Shown: positions 11,918 to 20,928 of the stretch, piece by piece
Numbering within the stretch: position 1 is the stretch's first letter
How the letters are laid out: every line of letters starts with the position of its first letter
Origin: Mucilaginibacter straminoryzae
GTDB taxonomy: Bacteria > Bacteroidota > Bacteroidia > Sphingobacteriales > Sphingobacteriaceae
Reading direction: 5' to 3'
Length of the DNA: 64,000 nt
Assembly: GCF_022953055.1 (NCBI RefSeq)
Contig: NZ_JALJEJ010000004.1
Span: forward strand, 62,001-126,000
Notes under the pieces: model-generated
The model's input: the letters and a program-made list of their open reading frames with translations, nothing else
The model's database searches: none
What the model was told of the DNA's origin: nothing
Program-made: the position numbers and the translations under genes

Positions 11918-12810
11918 TATTCTGTTGCCTGAAATATTGATTTTACGTAGGCTGTATTGGCGCTAAAGTTCTTTTTTACATTACGCGGATCATTGGCATC
12001 GCGCGAACGCTCGATCACCAGCCAGCCGCTCCAGCCCATTTTATCCAGGGTCTTTTTAACCTTTTTCAGGTCGATCTTCGGGTCATTCTGTAACCACACG
12101 CCATCCTCATTTGTGCAGTGGATCTGGACGATGTTCTTCTTCCCGAGTACCTTCAACTCATCGCTAATATCACGGCCGTTCTTTACTGCATTGGAAAAGT
12201 TGAAATAGCTTTTTACGGCAGGCGAGCCTACATCTTTCAATAGTTTCAGTTCGCCTTTGGCGTCCAATGAAGTTTCAATACCGATGGTCACCCCGGCCTC
12301 CTCGGCAATTTTACCCGCTTCTTTTAAGCGTTCTACAATGGCTGGTCTTAACTCCGGGTTCTTCACCAGATCACCCTGCACACCCATAGGCAAAAAAGCA
12401 ACTTTTACATTCATGCTTTTCGCGGTATTGATACAGTCTGTCACCGCTGTTACGGCCGTCGGCCTTTGCGCAAACGACTGCGCGAAGAAGCCCGTCATGC
12501 CCAGGGAGGATATCTCCAGGTTCAGTTCTTTTGCTTTAGCCAGGAACAGGTTTCTTACCGAATCTTTCGCCAGCTGATTATCAAAGGTCTCCCGGTTACC
12601 TAAGCCGCCCATATCTACCTCTACCCCGTCGGCACCCAAATCTTTAGACAGCTGCAAGGCGCCCAATTTTTGCCTTTTCAGGATCATCAGGTCAACCACG
12701 GCAACTTTATAACGCTGACTCGTCTGCGCTGCTGCACGGTTAACTGTAAACGTCACACTTAATAAACCGAGTAAAGCAAAACCCTTTAAAGCTTTTTTAA
12801 ACCTTTCCAT
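11917..12810 (-). CDS. Exported sugar phosphate isomerase/epimerase-like TIM-barrel protein
   Basis: A 297-residue protein with a clear signal peptide (about 1-29, ending AAAQ) in front of a xylose-isomerase-like TIM barrel: LSKDLGADGVEVDMGG, EEAGVTIGIET (Glu about 185), KSYFNFSNAV, KNIVQIHCTNEDGVWL and GWLVIERSRD. In catalytic members two Glu, an Asp and a His bind the metal. Here Glu in GIET, His in QIHCTNE and Glu in VIERS are visible, but the usual DxxN/H position reads YFNFSNA, so one ligand may be lost. Family members isomerise or epimerise sugars. A secreted version in a PUL suggests action on periplasmic monosaccharide, or a binding role. It shares TAATG coupling with the GH141-like gene. 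Confidence 0.75.
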   Translation of the reverse strand: MERFKKALKGFALLGLLSVTFTVNRAAAQTSQRYKVAVVDLMILKRQKLGALQLSKDLGADGVEVDMGGLGNRETFDNQLAKDSVRNLFLAKAKELNLEISSLGMTGFFAQSFAQRPTAVTAVTDCINTAKSMNVKVAFLPMGVQGDLVKNPELRPAIVERLKEAGKIAEEAGVTIGIETSLDAKGELKLLKDVGSPAVKSYFNFSNAVKNGRDISDELKVLGKKNIVQIHCTNEDGVWLQNDPKIDLKKVKKTLDKMGWSGWLVIERSRDANDPRNVKKNFSANTAYVKSIFQATE

Positions 12811-12816
12811 CGCTAT

Positions 12817-14223
12817 TTATTTAGAAGAATTTTGACTGGTAATACGGTTAAATTCTGCCTGAAGCTGATCTAAACCTTTGATCGCATTAGCAGGCAGCTT
12901 CTCGCCATGTTCGCCGAAAACATACATTTGCGGCGCTTTCTCTATGGTCACTTTTGACTCATCAATCCCCCCGTTCTGACCTTCAATCGCCTTGATATTT
13001 AAATTGAAATGCTTGGCAATGAATCGGTAAAGCGGAAAGCGTTTAGACGGCCCGAAATCATGCCCATCCTTCGGCAAATGAACATTTTCTACATTGTCTG
13101 CCTTTCCATAATAACCGTAAATCTTTTGCAGGTAAGGAAAATCATGCTGCGGCATTTCAGCTGTCCAATCTTTGCCATCGGAAATTAATAATTGCGGATT
13201 TGGTGCTGCCATGGCCGCTATTTCCACGTTATCCGTACCGCCCGCGCAGGAATGAATCGGCATTCCGCTTTCGCAAGGGCAGCCGCCATAGAAATAAGAA
13301 GAAACGGAAACCACCGGCGCACTCAGTTTAATGCGTGGATCTAATGCCGCCATTAATACCGTATGGCTACCTCCGCCAGAACCACCGCTGATCCCCACCC
13401 GGTTCGGATCGGTTTCCTTCAACGTCAGCACGTAATCTAAGATGCGTATTGCACCCAGCGTCTGGATTACCTGCGCCATACCTGTTCGGTGATCGTCGGA
13501 TTTAAACTGCAGCAGCGATTCGCCCCAGGCAAACAGATCATAGCTGTAGGCTATAGCCCCCATACGCGCCAGTGTTGCACAACGCAGCTGACAATCTGCA
13601 CGGTAGCGCTGTTCCGGCCAGTGCCCATCCGGACTCAGGATCACCGGAATTTTTCCTTTGATCTTTAGCGGCTTATAGAGTGATCCGTTGATGTAAAGCC
13701 CCGGTAAAATCTCGATGGCGATGTTTTCAACAGAATAGCCATCATAAATTCTTTTAGCGGTAATAATCGGTTTGGAATTTGGCTTTGGGGGCAGCGGCGA
13801 CAGGTTCAGCGCTTTATACAGCTGCGGCCGTAGCATTGCTTTTCGCTCTTCGAACGAAGCCTTATCATGGTATTGCTTGGCTATACTATCCAGCTTTTTC
13901 CAGCCGTCTTGTACCGCCCAGCGGAAATATTCAAACTCTTTAAGCTTGTAAGTGGTTGGCCCTTCCTTGTTCACCTTCATATCCAGCGGAGCCAGCACGT
14001 TTGCCAGGGTTTCTTCCGCAGTGTTGCGGAAACGCCAATCGGCATAATTAACGTACTTATCCTTCACCTGGGCATCGGTATATTTCACCCGCACTTTAAA
14101 ACGCTGCTGAATTTCGTCCAAAACCTCTTTCAGCGATTTCCGGTATTGGTGATCCGCATCCTGCTGCGCCAGCAACAGCAAAGGGGCACAAAGTGCGAAC
14201 ATCAAGAGCAAATACTTTTTCAT
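12817..14223 (-). CDS. STN-like domain fused to an acetylxylan-esterase/CE-type alpha/beta-hydrolase
   Basis: A 468-residue secreted protein (signal peptide about 1-20). Residues about 26-95 read like an STN/secretin-type short domain (YRKSLKEVLDEIQQRFKVRV, FRNTAEETLANVLAPL, YKLKEF), the module normally found at the front of TonB-dependent receptors and FecR proteins. The rest is an alpha/beta-hydrolase: nucleophile elbow GISGGSGGGS (probable Ser282), acid in SDGKDW (Asp349 or Asp352) and His388 in KDGHDFGPSKR. This set matches Bacteroidota and Planctomycetota acetylxylan-esterase-like proteins and resembles the group containing the RG-II pectin methylesterase (CE19), so removal of methyl or acetyl groups is the likely role. 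It lies 6 nt before the exported isomerase gene and 1 nt after the sialidase-like gene. Confidence 0.75.
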   Translation of the reverse strand: MKKYLLLMFALCAPLLLLAQQDADHQYRKSLKEVLDEIQQRFKVRVKYTDAQVKDKYVNYADWRFRNTAEETLANVLAPLDMKVNKEGPTTYKLKEFEYFRWAVQDGWKKLDSIAKQYHDKASFEERKAMLRPQLYKALNLSPLPPKPNSKPIITAKRIYDGYSVENIAIEILPGLYINGSLYKPLKIKGKIPVILSPDGHWPEQRYRADCQLRCATLARMGAIAYSYDLFAWGESLLQFKSDDHRTGMAQVIQTLGAIRILDYVLTLKETDPNRVGISGGSGGGSHTVLMAALDPRIKLSAPVVSVSSYFYGGCPCESGMPIHSCAGGTDNVEIAAMAAPNPQLLISDGKDWTAEMPQHDFPYLQKIYGYYGKADNVENVHLPKDGHDFGPSKRFPLYRFIAKHFNLNIKAIEGQNGGIDESKVTIEKAPQMYVFGEHGEKLPANAIKGLDQLQAEFNRITSQNSSK

Positions 14224-14224
14224 C

Positions 14225-15373
14225 TTACAAATCTTTAGAATCGCCTGTAACTACCGGCGCAGTATAGCCGGGCATAGCGGGCCACTCGCCATTTTTAATT
14301 TCTTTTAATACTAATTTCTTAGGGTCGATCACCTGGTGTTTGATCCGTAGCCTGCGCCAGGTATACACCACGTGGATCATGCCATCTCTGGTTTGAATAA
14401 CCGATGGATAAGAATACTGACTGATGGGCGAATCTTCCAGGATCACCGCTGCATACCATGTCTTTCCATCCTTAGAAACAGACAGGTTGAGGGGTGTGCG
14501 AGGGCCTTTAGCCAAATTGCCCGGAGGCAGCACATGGTTGTAAACCAATACCTGCCGGCCGTATTTAAGCGTTACCGCATCCGTACCGGAATTATTGTTT
14601 GGCAGCGAAGTTTTTGCCAGCGGCGACCAGGTATTCCCGTTATCAGTTGACCATGATTCCAGTATCGCGCGGTTTTGGCTGCGGCAAAGGATCTGCAAAC
14701 GGCCGTCTTTATAAGTTAAGATACTTGGCTGAATTGCTTTCAGATCTTTACCTTCATTAATCGGGCCGATCATTTTCCAGGTTTTGCCGCCATCAGTAGA
14801 TGCTTCGAAATGTACCTTCCAGCCATCGCCCTCGGTACTTGAAGGACAAAGGATGGTACCGTTCTTCAGCATCACCGGCTTATTTTTTACAGGGCCGATG
14901 AACCCGTCTGGTAAAGCGATCTGCGCCGACCAGGTTTTGCCGCCATCGGCCGAAGTCTTCATATACCCCTTCCAATCTGAGGGCTTTGGGCCGATCTTAT
15001 AAAACAGCAGCAAATTACCGTTGGGTACCTGGAATAAAACCGGGTTCCAGCAAGGGAAGCGCAAAGTATCGTTCTGAATACCGTTAGCTACATTTTCAGC
15101 CTCTGTCCACTTTCCGTTCTCGTAACGGCTCACCCAGATACAAACGTCCGGGTTGCGTTCTTTGGTGCCGCCAAACCACGAAGCAACCAAACCTTTCTGC
15201 GTTTCTGCAATAGTTGCCGCGTGACACTCTTTGTACGGAGCCTTCTCGTATATGAATTCATCTTTAACTACGCCTGCTTTCCAGGGCGCCGTTTGCGCTT
15301 TAACCAAAGCTGATGAAGCCATCGCAAAGACAATAAGTACTATAGCTATTTTGAGTTTAACCATCACCAACAT
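14225..15373 (-). CDS. Secreted sialidase-fold (BNR-repeat) hydrolase
   Basis: A 382-residue protein with a signal peptide (ending VKAQ); an alternative Met start lies three codons in, at 15364. It contains bacterial-neuraminidase/Asp-box repeats (STDGGKTW, TSADGGKTWS, SKDGKTWY) and a start typical of the exo-alpha-sialidase-like family (ECHAATIAE then LVASWFGGTKE, with NPDVCIWVSR). The fold is a six-bladed propeller. In pectic loci such proteins need not act on sialic acid: RG-II contains the related keto-deoxy acids Kdo and Dha, and sialidase-fold enzymes are natural candidates for removing them. The catalytic Arg triad and Tyr/Glu pair could not be assigned by eye. It is tightly coupled to both neighbours (1 nt gaps). 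Confidence 0.75.
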   Translation of the reverse strand: MLVMVKLKIAIVLIVFAMASSALVKAQTAPWKAGVVKDEFIYEKAPYKECHAATIAETQKGLVASWFGGTKERNPDVCIWVSRYENGKWTEAENVANGIQNDTLRFPCWNPVLFQVPNGNLLLFYKIGPKPSDWKGYMKTSADGGKTWSAQIALPDGFIGPVKNKPVMLKNGTILCPSSTEGDGWKVHFEASTDGGKTWKMIGPINEGKDLKAIQPSILTYKDGRLQILCRSQNRAILESWSTDNGNTWSPLAKTSLPNNNSGTDAVTLKYGRQVLVYNHVLPPGNLAKGPRTPLNLSVSKDGKTWYAAVILEDSPISQYSYPSVIQTRDGMIHVVYTWRRLRIKHQVIDPKKLVLKEIKNGEWPAMPGYTAPVVTGDSKDL

Positions 15374-15374
15374 T

Positions 15375-18128
15375 TTAATTTTTCACACTGAAATTGTAAT
15401 CGCCAGAACCGATTTCTATTTTCACTAACCCGCTCTTTTCAACCGCTGCTTTAATATCTTTCTGACCGGCGATAGCAGCTCCATCAATTGTAATCGCCGC
15501 AATGTTCTTCGCCGGGATAGCTAACACGGCTTTGGTATTCGACGGAAGAGTCACCTGCCAGTTTAAGCCATTACCCGTTTTCTTCCATGCGCTTTTTATC
15601 AAGCCGTAAGGTGTGCGGTAACTTGCCTTTACATCACTTAAACCCGAATCGAAAGCCGGTTTCATTTCTATTGTTTTAAAACCCGGCGATTGCGCCCTGA
15701 TACCCGCCAGACCCTGGTAGTACCATGCAATCAGATCGCCCAGCAGCATAATGTGGTTGTGCGAATTCATCTCCGGGTTGGCAGTATCGCCATTCCATAG
15801 CTCCCAGATGGTAGTAGCGCCATGGTTAACCATATACCCCCAGCTCGGATAGTCGCCGTTGGCGGCAATGCGGTAGGCCAGATCAGCACGACCATATTTA
15901 GTGAGGCAGCGCATCAGCCACTGCGTACCAATTACACCAGTGCTGATATGCACGTTATTTTCTTTGATCTTTTCTACGATATTCCCGAACACCTGCTGTT
16001 GATACGCTTGCGGCACCATACCAAAATAAAGCGGCAGCAGGTTAGCGGTTACGGTATTGTTATCGTATCTGAATGTATTTTGATCGAAATAACGCACATT
16101 GAAAGCAGTTGCAGTTTTACGCATCAACCCATCAAAAGCTGCGGCATCTGTAGGCTTATTTAGCAGGATAGCAAAGCCCTTCATCAGACTGAGCAGGTGG
16201 TAATAATAAGCCGTTGCAATGAGCGTACCATCTGTATTACGGGCCGGATCTTTAGAATGGATCAGTTCCGGCGATTCCGGCGGAACACACCAGTCGCCAT
16301 ACTTGTCCTTCGTCATCAGATCATTCTTCAGGTACTTAGCGCGCATGTAATCCAGCCACTTCTTCATCGAAGCGTAGTGCTTTTCTATTGGGGCTTTGTC
16401 ATCAAATTGGTTGTACAGCATATCTGCTACCAGGATGTAAGTACCCGGCCAAGTCATGTTATCGCTGTAATAGTTCCAGTAAGCGGGGGCAACATCCGGG
16501 ATCGCCCCTTCCGGGGTTTGCGCTTCTTCGATGTCGTCCAGCCACTTTGCATAGAGGTTGCCATTGGCAAAAACAAAGCTTTCGCCTAACGAACCTACCG
16601 CGCGGTCGCCCAGCCATGGCATACGCTCGTTACGCTGCGGGCAATCTACAGGCATGCCTTTATAGTTGCTCAGGATACCCCAATAAGAGTTTCTGTAAAT
16701 ATGATTAATGGTGGAATCTGAAGTTTCAAACGTGCCGGTATTTTCCAAATCGTCTGAAACTACCTGCCCTTCAAAATCATCGATTGCAGGTGTACCCGGA
16801 TAACCGCTCACTTCTACGAAACGAAATCCGTGGAACACAAAATCCGGGTGCCAGGTTTCTATCCCTGCTCCTTTCAGCGTATAAACATCGGTGGATTTGG
16901 CGTCGCGCAGGTTACGGGTATAAATGCTACCACCTTTCTGCAAAGTCTCGGCAAAGCGTAGTGTAACCTGCTCACCAGCCTTACCCTTAACTTTTAACTG
17001 AAGCCAACCCGCCATGTTCTGGCCCAGGTCTAAAATCCAGGCGCTGCCCGATTGCTTAATACTTACCGGCTTTATCTTTTGCAGAACCCGTTGAGGTTCG
17101 TTCATCTGGGCTTCCAGTTTACCATCCGGCGATGGTGTTAGCTGCGGTTTAAGCCAGTTCGTGTCGTTAAACCCTGCCAGGTTCCAGCCCGATAATTCTT
17201 TCCGCGCATCATATTCTTCCCCATCGTATTCGTTATTAGAGCGAATCGGCCCGTCTGCCGTAAATTTCCAGCTATCGTCGCTGGTTATCATCTGTCTATG
17301 GCCATCCTGGTACGTAATTTCCAACTGTAGCAATAGCTTAGGAAAGCCAAATTCTTTAATCTTCTTCGGTTTGTATTTTGGCCGCATGGTAAAGAAACGA
17401 CCGTTGCCTAACACCACACCTAACGCATTTTTCCCTTTGCTGATGGTTTTAGTAACATCGAACGTGTTATACTTTACTGATTTAGTATAATCCGTAGGTG
17501 ATTCCGCCAAAACCTGGTCGTCAGGCTGGGTACCGTTTACAAACAGTTGGTAATGACCCGGACCGGCAATATAAAGCACTGCTTTTTTTATCGGTTGCTG
17601 AACGGCGAATTCTTTACGGAAATACCGGGCAGAAAGCCGCGAAAACTTGGATACGCTATCCCACGGAAAGCCTGCTTCCCAACCAATCCATTTGGCCGAC
17701 CAGTCGGTAGGTTTTAATAATCCGACCGACCAATGGTTCACCGCGCTCCAGCCACTTTCGCCCTTGTTGGTCCATACTTTAACTTTCCAGTAGCATGCTG
17801 AACGGCTTGTCAAAGGCCTGCCCGCATATTTGACCATGATGGAACGATCAGAAGGCACTTTACCAGAATCCCAAAGATCTGCCTTACCGGCCGCCAATTT
17901 TTCTGGTGTAGAGGCTACCAGGATCTGATAGGCTGTCTGCATCGTATTTCGCGCATCACTGTTAATCACCCAGCTTAGGCGCGGTGCGGTAGTATTGATG
18001 CCCAAAGGGTTTACCAGCATTTCACACTTTGTACTGCTTAAGGTAATGGCAGCATTTGCAACTACGGCAGTAATTGAAAAAACTACCAACAATGCGATCA
18101 GCCTGATATGTGAAAATACTTTATTCAT
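15375..18128 (-). CDS. GH78 alpha-L-rhamnosidase, secreted
   Basis: A 917-residue canonical GH78 protein: signal peptide (about 1-27), a fibronectin-like N-terminal domain (LGINTTAPRLSW at about 42-53 is the diagnostic opening), beta-sandwich domains (about 145-450), the (alpha/alpha)6 barrel with CPQRNERMPWLGD (496-508) and, later, TTIWELWNGD, which carries the general base Glu. A C-terminal beta domain closes the protein. Inverting exo-alpha-L-rhamnosidases of this family release terminal L-rhamnose from RG-I, RG-II and flavonoid or arabinogalactan ends. The gene begins inside the last codons of the upstream GH2 gene (8-nt overlap). Confidence 0.93.
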   Translation of the reverse strand: MNKVFSHIRLIALLVVFSITAVVANAAITLSSTKCEMLVNPLGINTTAPRLSWVINSDARNTMQTAYQILVASTPEKLAAGKADLWDSGKVPSDRSIMVKYAGRPLTSRSACYWKVKVWTNKGESGWSAVNHWSVGLLKPTDWSAKWIGWEAGFPWDSVSKFSRLSARYFRKEFAVQQPIKKAVLYIAGPGHYQLFVNGTQPDDQVLAESPTDYTKSVKYNTFDVTKTISKGKNALGVVLGNGRFFTMRPKYKPKKIKEFGFPKLLLQLEITYQDGHRQMITSDDSWKFTADGPIRSNNEYDGEEYDARKELSGWNLAGFNDTNWLKPQLTPSPDGKLEAQMNEPQRVLQKIKPVSIKQSGSAWILDLGQNMAGWLQLKVKGKAGEQVTLRFAETLQKGGSIYTRNLRDAKSTDVYTLKGAGIETWHPDFVFHGFRFVEVSGYPGTPAIDDFEGQVVSDDLENTGTFETSDSTINHIYRNSYWGILSNYKGMPVDCPQRNERMPWLGDRAVGSLGESFVFANGNLYAKWLDDIEEAQTPEGAIPDVAPAYWNYYSDNMTWPGTYILVADMLYNQFDDKAPIEKHYASMKKWLDYMRAKYLKNDLMTKDKYGDWCVPPESPELIHSKDPARNTDGTLIATAYYYHLLSLMKGFAILLNKPTDAAAFDGLMRKTATAFNVRYFDQNTFRYDNNTVTANLLPLYFGMVPQAYQQQVFGNIVEKIKENNVHISTGVIGTQWLMRCLTKYGRADLAYRIAANGDYPSWGYMVNHGATTIWELWNGDTANPEMNSHNHIMLLGDLIAWYYQGLAGIRAQSPGFKTIEMKPAFDSGLSDVKASYRTPYGLIKSAWKKTGNGLNWQVTLPSNTKAVLAIPAKNIAAITIDGAAIAGQKDIKAAVEKSGLVKIEIGSGDYNFSVKN

Positions 18129-20928
18129 TACCCGAAAAATCGAAATATAAGGTTAACGGCTTGGCGTACTCCGGATCGCGGCTGTAATCGTAATAGCGGT
18201 TTTTAATACCCGCCGGACCTGTATTTTCTGCTTTTTGCGACTTGGTACCGATAGCCGGGATTGCGTGCATGAACGAAATATCACCTACCGGGAAAGGCGG
18301 GGCCGTATTGTACACATTTTTAGGATTAGCCGGTGTGAACAAACGCAGGTAGACATCTTCGCTGGCACAATAAATGGTTACCGGCTGGCTGGTGTTTTGC
18401 AGTTTCACCCAATACAGATTACTGTAATAACCCTTAAATTCAGGATAGATCACGTTGCCCTGCCCGGTAATGGTATTGTTGTAGGGTTTGTTCCAAACGC
18501 CTAAAGAAGTTCCTTTTAAGCGGTTCTTCCATACACGGTATGGGCCGCTGCCTAAATAGGTAATTCCTTTCACCTGGCTTTCAGGGAAGGAAAAGTTTAC
18601 ACCCATGTAATCAAATTCGTAATCTGTAGGGAAGTATTTCACATCCAGTTGAACGATGCCGGAAGAATGGATGGTCCATTTCAATTCTTTTTCGATAGTT
18701 TTTTTGCCGAACTGCGCTTCAATAATCAGGTTATTGCCTTCATACCGGTGGCTCAGGCTTTGAAAACCAGCCTGTGCCTGGCCTTGTGATAGTACCGGGC
18801 CGTTATTGAACGGGATATTTCCCTTACCGTTTTTCACCTGCATTAACACGCCATTGTTACGGCTAAATTCCAGTTGAACGCCGTTTGCTTTAACGCGGTA
18901 GATCGAATCTGTTTCGGAGATTTCAGGCTTTGCTGCTCCTGACTTGTCAACCAGTTTTGCAGCCATTTTAGCAGGAAGCGTGATCGGCATACTCCAGGTA
19001 AACAGTTCATGACGGGCGGGGTCGAAAGCCGTAACGTACAGCACATCGTAGGTTTTCCAATTAGTGGGAAGCTTTAGGGATAATTCGCCATAATGCCCGG
19101 GCGCTACTTCAGGCGCATTGATCCCACCTGTGATAGCGCGCTTTGATCCGGTCAAATGCGGACCATCAAAAGAAGCCAATTTCCAGGTGAAGGAGCATTG
19201 CTTTAGATTGGTGTAGATAAAACGGTTCTGAACGGTAAGTTTACCATCAAAAGCAGGCGTAATTTCTTTAGGAGCCAGGTAAACAGGCGACCATACTTCC
19301 TTAATGGTGTAGTAGCTGCCTTCCTTTTCGTGATATGGTCCGACGATACCATCCGGGCCGTGATCGCCGTCTGCATCCAATTCTCCGTTACGGTCTGTTC
19401 GCACAACAGCTTCATCTGCAAATACCCACAAGAAACCACCTGCCGAAAGCGGCGTACGATACATTTGTTCCCAGTAATCATCTAAACCCGCACCATGGCC
19501 GCCATCGTAAAGCCCATGCAGGAATTCCGTCGGGAAAACAATATCGTGGCCGTGCAAGTGCGTCCCCGCACCGTAATCATAATTGATGTAGTGTTGTGTA
19601 TCAGTGCCGCGAAAAACAGCCCAAGGGTGAATCAAAGGGCGTTTTTGAATATCCAGTTCATCAAACCAATGATCGAGTTCGAAATTAAAGCCGCCTTCGT
19701 TACCATTGTCCCACATCACGATGGACGGATGGTTCACATCATGCTCAATCATTTCATGCACCAGTTTTGAACCCGTCGGCGTATCGTACTTATTATGCCA
19801 ACCGCAAAGCTCGTCCAACACAAACAGGCCAAGGGAATCACAAACATCCAGGAAGTGATCATCCGGCGGATAGTGCGACATGCGCACCGCATTCATGTTC
19901 ATATCCTTCATCAACTTTACATCTTCAATGCTTAGCGTTTTATTGGTCGTACGCCCGGTGGTTGGCCAGAACGAATGGTGGTTAACGCCTTTAAATTTAA
20001 TCTTAACATTGTTTACATAAATACCGTCGCGCTCGCGCAGTTCGATAGTACGGAAACCGAAACGCTGGGTAACGGTGTGGATAGCACCTGCTTTACCGGA
20101 AAGGGTAAATACTACATTATAAAGGTTTGGCATTTCAGGTGTCCATAATTTGGGGTTAACCACTTTACCCTGGATACGGGCAACAGTATCTCCTTTTGCG
20201 ATGCTGCCGGTAAACGGTGCGCCTACTTTTTGACCTGTCAGGGTATAAATCTGCGCCGTCACTTTTGATGCAGTGCTCGTTCCGGCAAGTTTTAAGTTTG
20301 CTTTAAACTGGCCGTCTGCCTTAGCATCTACCGCTACACTACGGATATGTTGCGCAGGGGCAGCTTCCAGATAAACCGGGCGGTAAATACCCCCGAACAC
20401 CCAAAAATCGCCTTTCCGTTCTGCATCATTAACAGATTTATTTGCAGAGTATTTTGCAACGCGGACTTCAAGCAGGTTATCCCCCCCATACTTCAGCAAA
20501 GGGGTAATATCATACTTAAAGCAATAAAATGATCCCTGATGTATCGCTCCTACTGACTGTCCATTGATCTTCACTTCAGTATCCGTCATGGAGCCTTCAA
20601 ACACGATCTGTATGCTATTGCCCTTCCAACTGGCCTGCACTTTAAAATTATACTTATATAAGCCTTCTTCGCGGCCCTTCAGGCTATCTTTATCTAAGCC
20701 ATAATTGTATTTGCCAAAGCCCTGTAATTCCCAGTTTGAAGGAACTGGAATGGTGGTCCACTTACCGGAATTACGCCCTGCAGTACAGAAGAAATCCCAT
20801 TTGACAGTATGATCGCTCCCCGTGCCGGAAAGGTACACACGTTGTGTTTTCTGCCCTAAGACGTTAACTACGCTTAACAGCAACGTACAGGCTGTGATAA
20901 ATTGAGCTATTTTAAGTCGGGTCAGCAT
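18121..20928 (-). CDS. GH2 glycoside hydrolase, secreted
   Basis: A 935-residue GH2 protein with a signal peptide (about 1-26). Sugar-binding domain about 45-190 (VPSNWELQGFGKYNYG is the family opening), Ig-like domain about 195-300, TIM barrel about 305-600. The catalytic acid/base is in WDNGNEGGFN (Glu411); the best nucleophile candidate is Glu468 in FPTEFLHGLYDGG. The nucleophile motif differs from LacZ (EYSHAMGN), which fits uronidase-like or other GH2 subfamilies. A long C-terminal region (about 600-935) holds extra beta domains. Its start overlaps the stop of the O-acetylesterase gene by 1 nt and its end overlaps the GH78 gene by 8 nt. Substrate could be a beta-galactoside, beta-glucuronide or beta-galacturonide. 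Confidence 0.88.
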   Translation of the reverse strand: MLTRLKIAQFITACTLLLSVVNVLGQKTQRVYLSGTGSDHTVKWDFFCTAGRNSGKWTTIPVPSNWELQGFGKYNYGLDKDSLKGREEGLYKYNFKVQASWKGNSIQIVFEGSMTDTEVKINGQSVGAIHQGSFYCFKYDITPLLKYGGDNLLEVRVAKYSANKSVNDAERKGDFWVFGGIYRPVYLEAAPAQHIRSVAVDAKADGQFKANLKLAGTSTASKVTAQIYTLTGQKVGAPFTGSIAKGDTVARIQGKVVNPKLWTPEMPNLYNVVFTLSGKAGAIHTVTQRFGFRTIELRERDGIYVNNVKIKFKGVNHHSFWPTTGRTTNKTLSIEDVKLMKDMNMNAVRMSHYPPDDHFLDVCDSLGLFVLDELCGWHNKYDTPTGSKLVHEMIEHDVNHPSIVMWDNGNEGGFNFELDHWFDELDIQKRPLIHPWAVFRGTDTQHYINYDYGAGTHLHGHDIVFPTEFLHGLYDGGHGAGLDDYWEQMYRTPLSAGGFLWVFADEAVVRTDRNGELDADGDHGPDGIVGPYHEKEGSYYTIKEVWSPVYLAPKEITPAFDGKLTVQNRFIYTNLKQCSFTWKLASFDGPHLTGSKRAITGGINAPEVAPGHYGELSLKLPTNWKTYDVLYVTAFDPARHELFTWSMPITLPAKMAAKLVDKSGAAKPEISETDSIYRVKANGVQLEFSRNNGVLMQVKNGKGNIPFNNGPVLSQGQAQAGFQSLSHRYEGNNLIIEAQFGKKTIEKELKWTIHSSGIVQLDVKYFPTDYEFDYMGVNFSFPESQVKGITYLGSGPYRVWKNRLKGTSLGVWNKPYNNTITGQGNVIYPEFKGYYSNLYWVKLQNTSQPVTIYCASEDVYLRLFTPANPKNVYNTAPPFPVGDISFMHAIPAIGTKSQKAENTGPAGIKNRYYDYSRDPEYAKPLTLYFDFSGNE

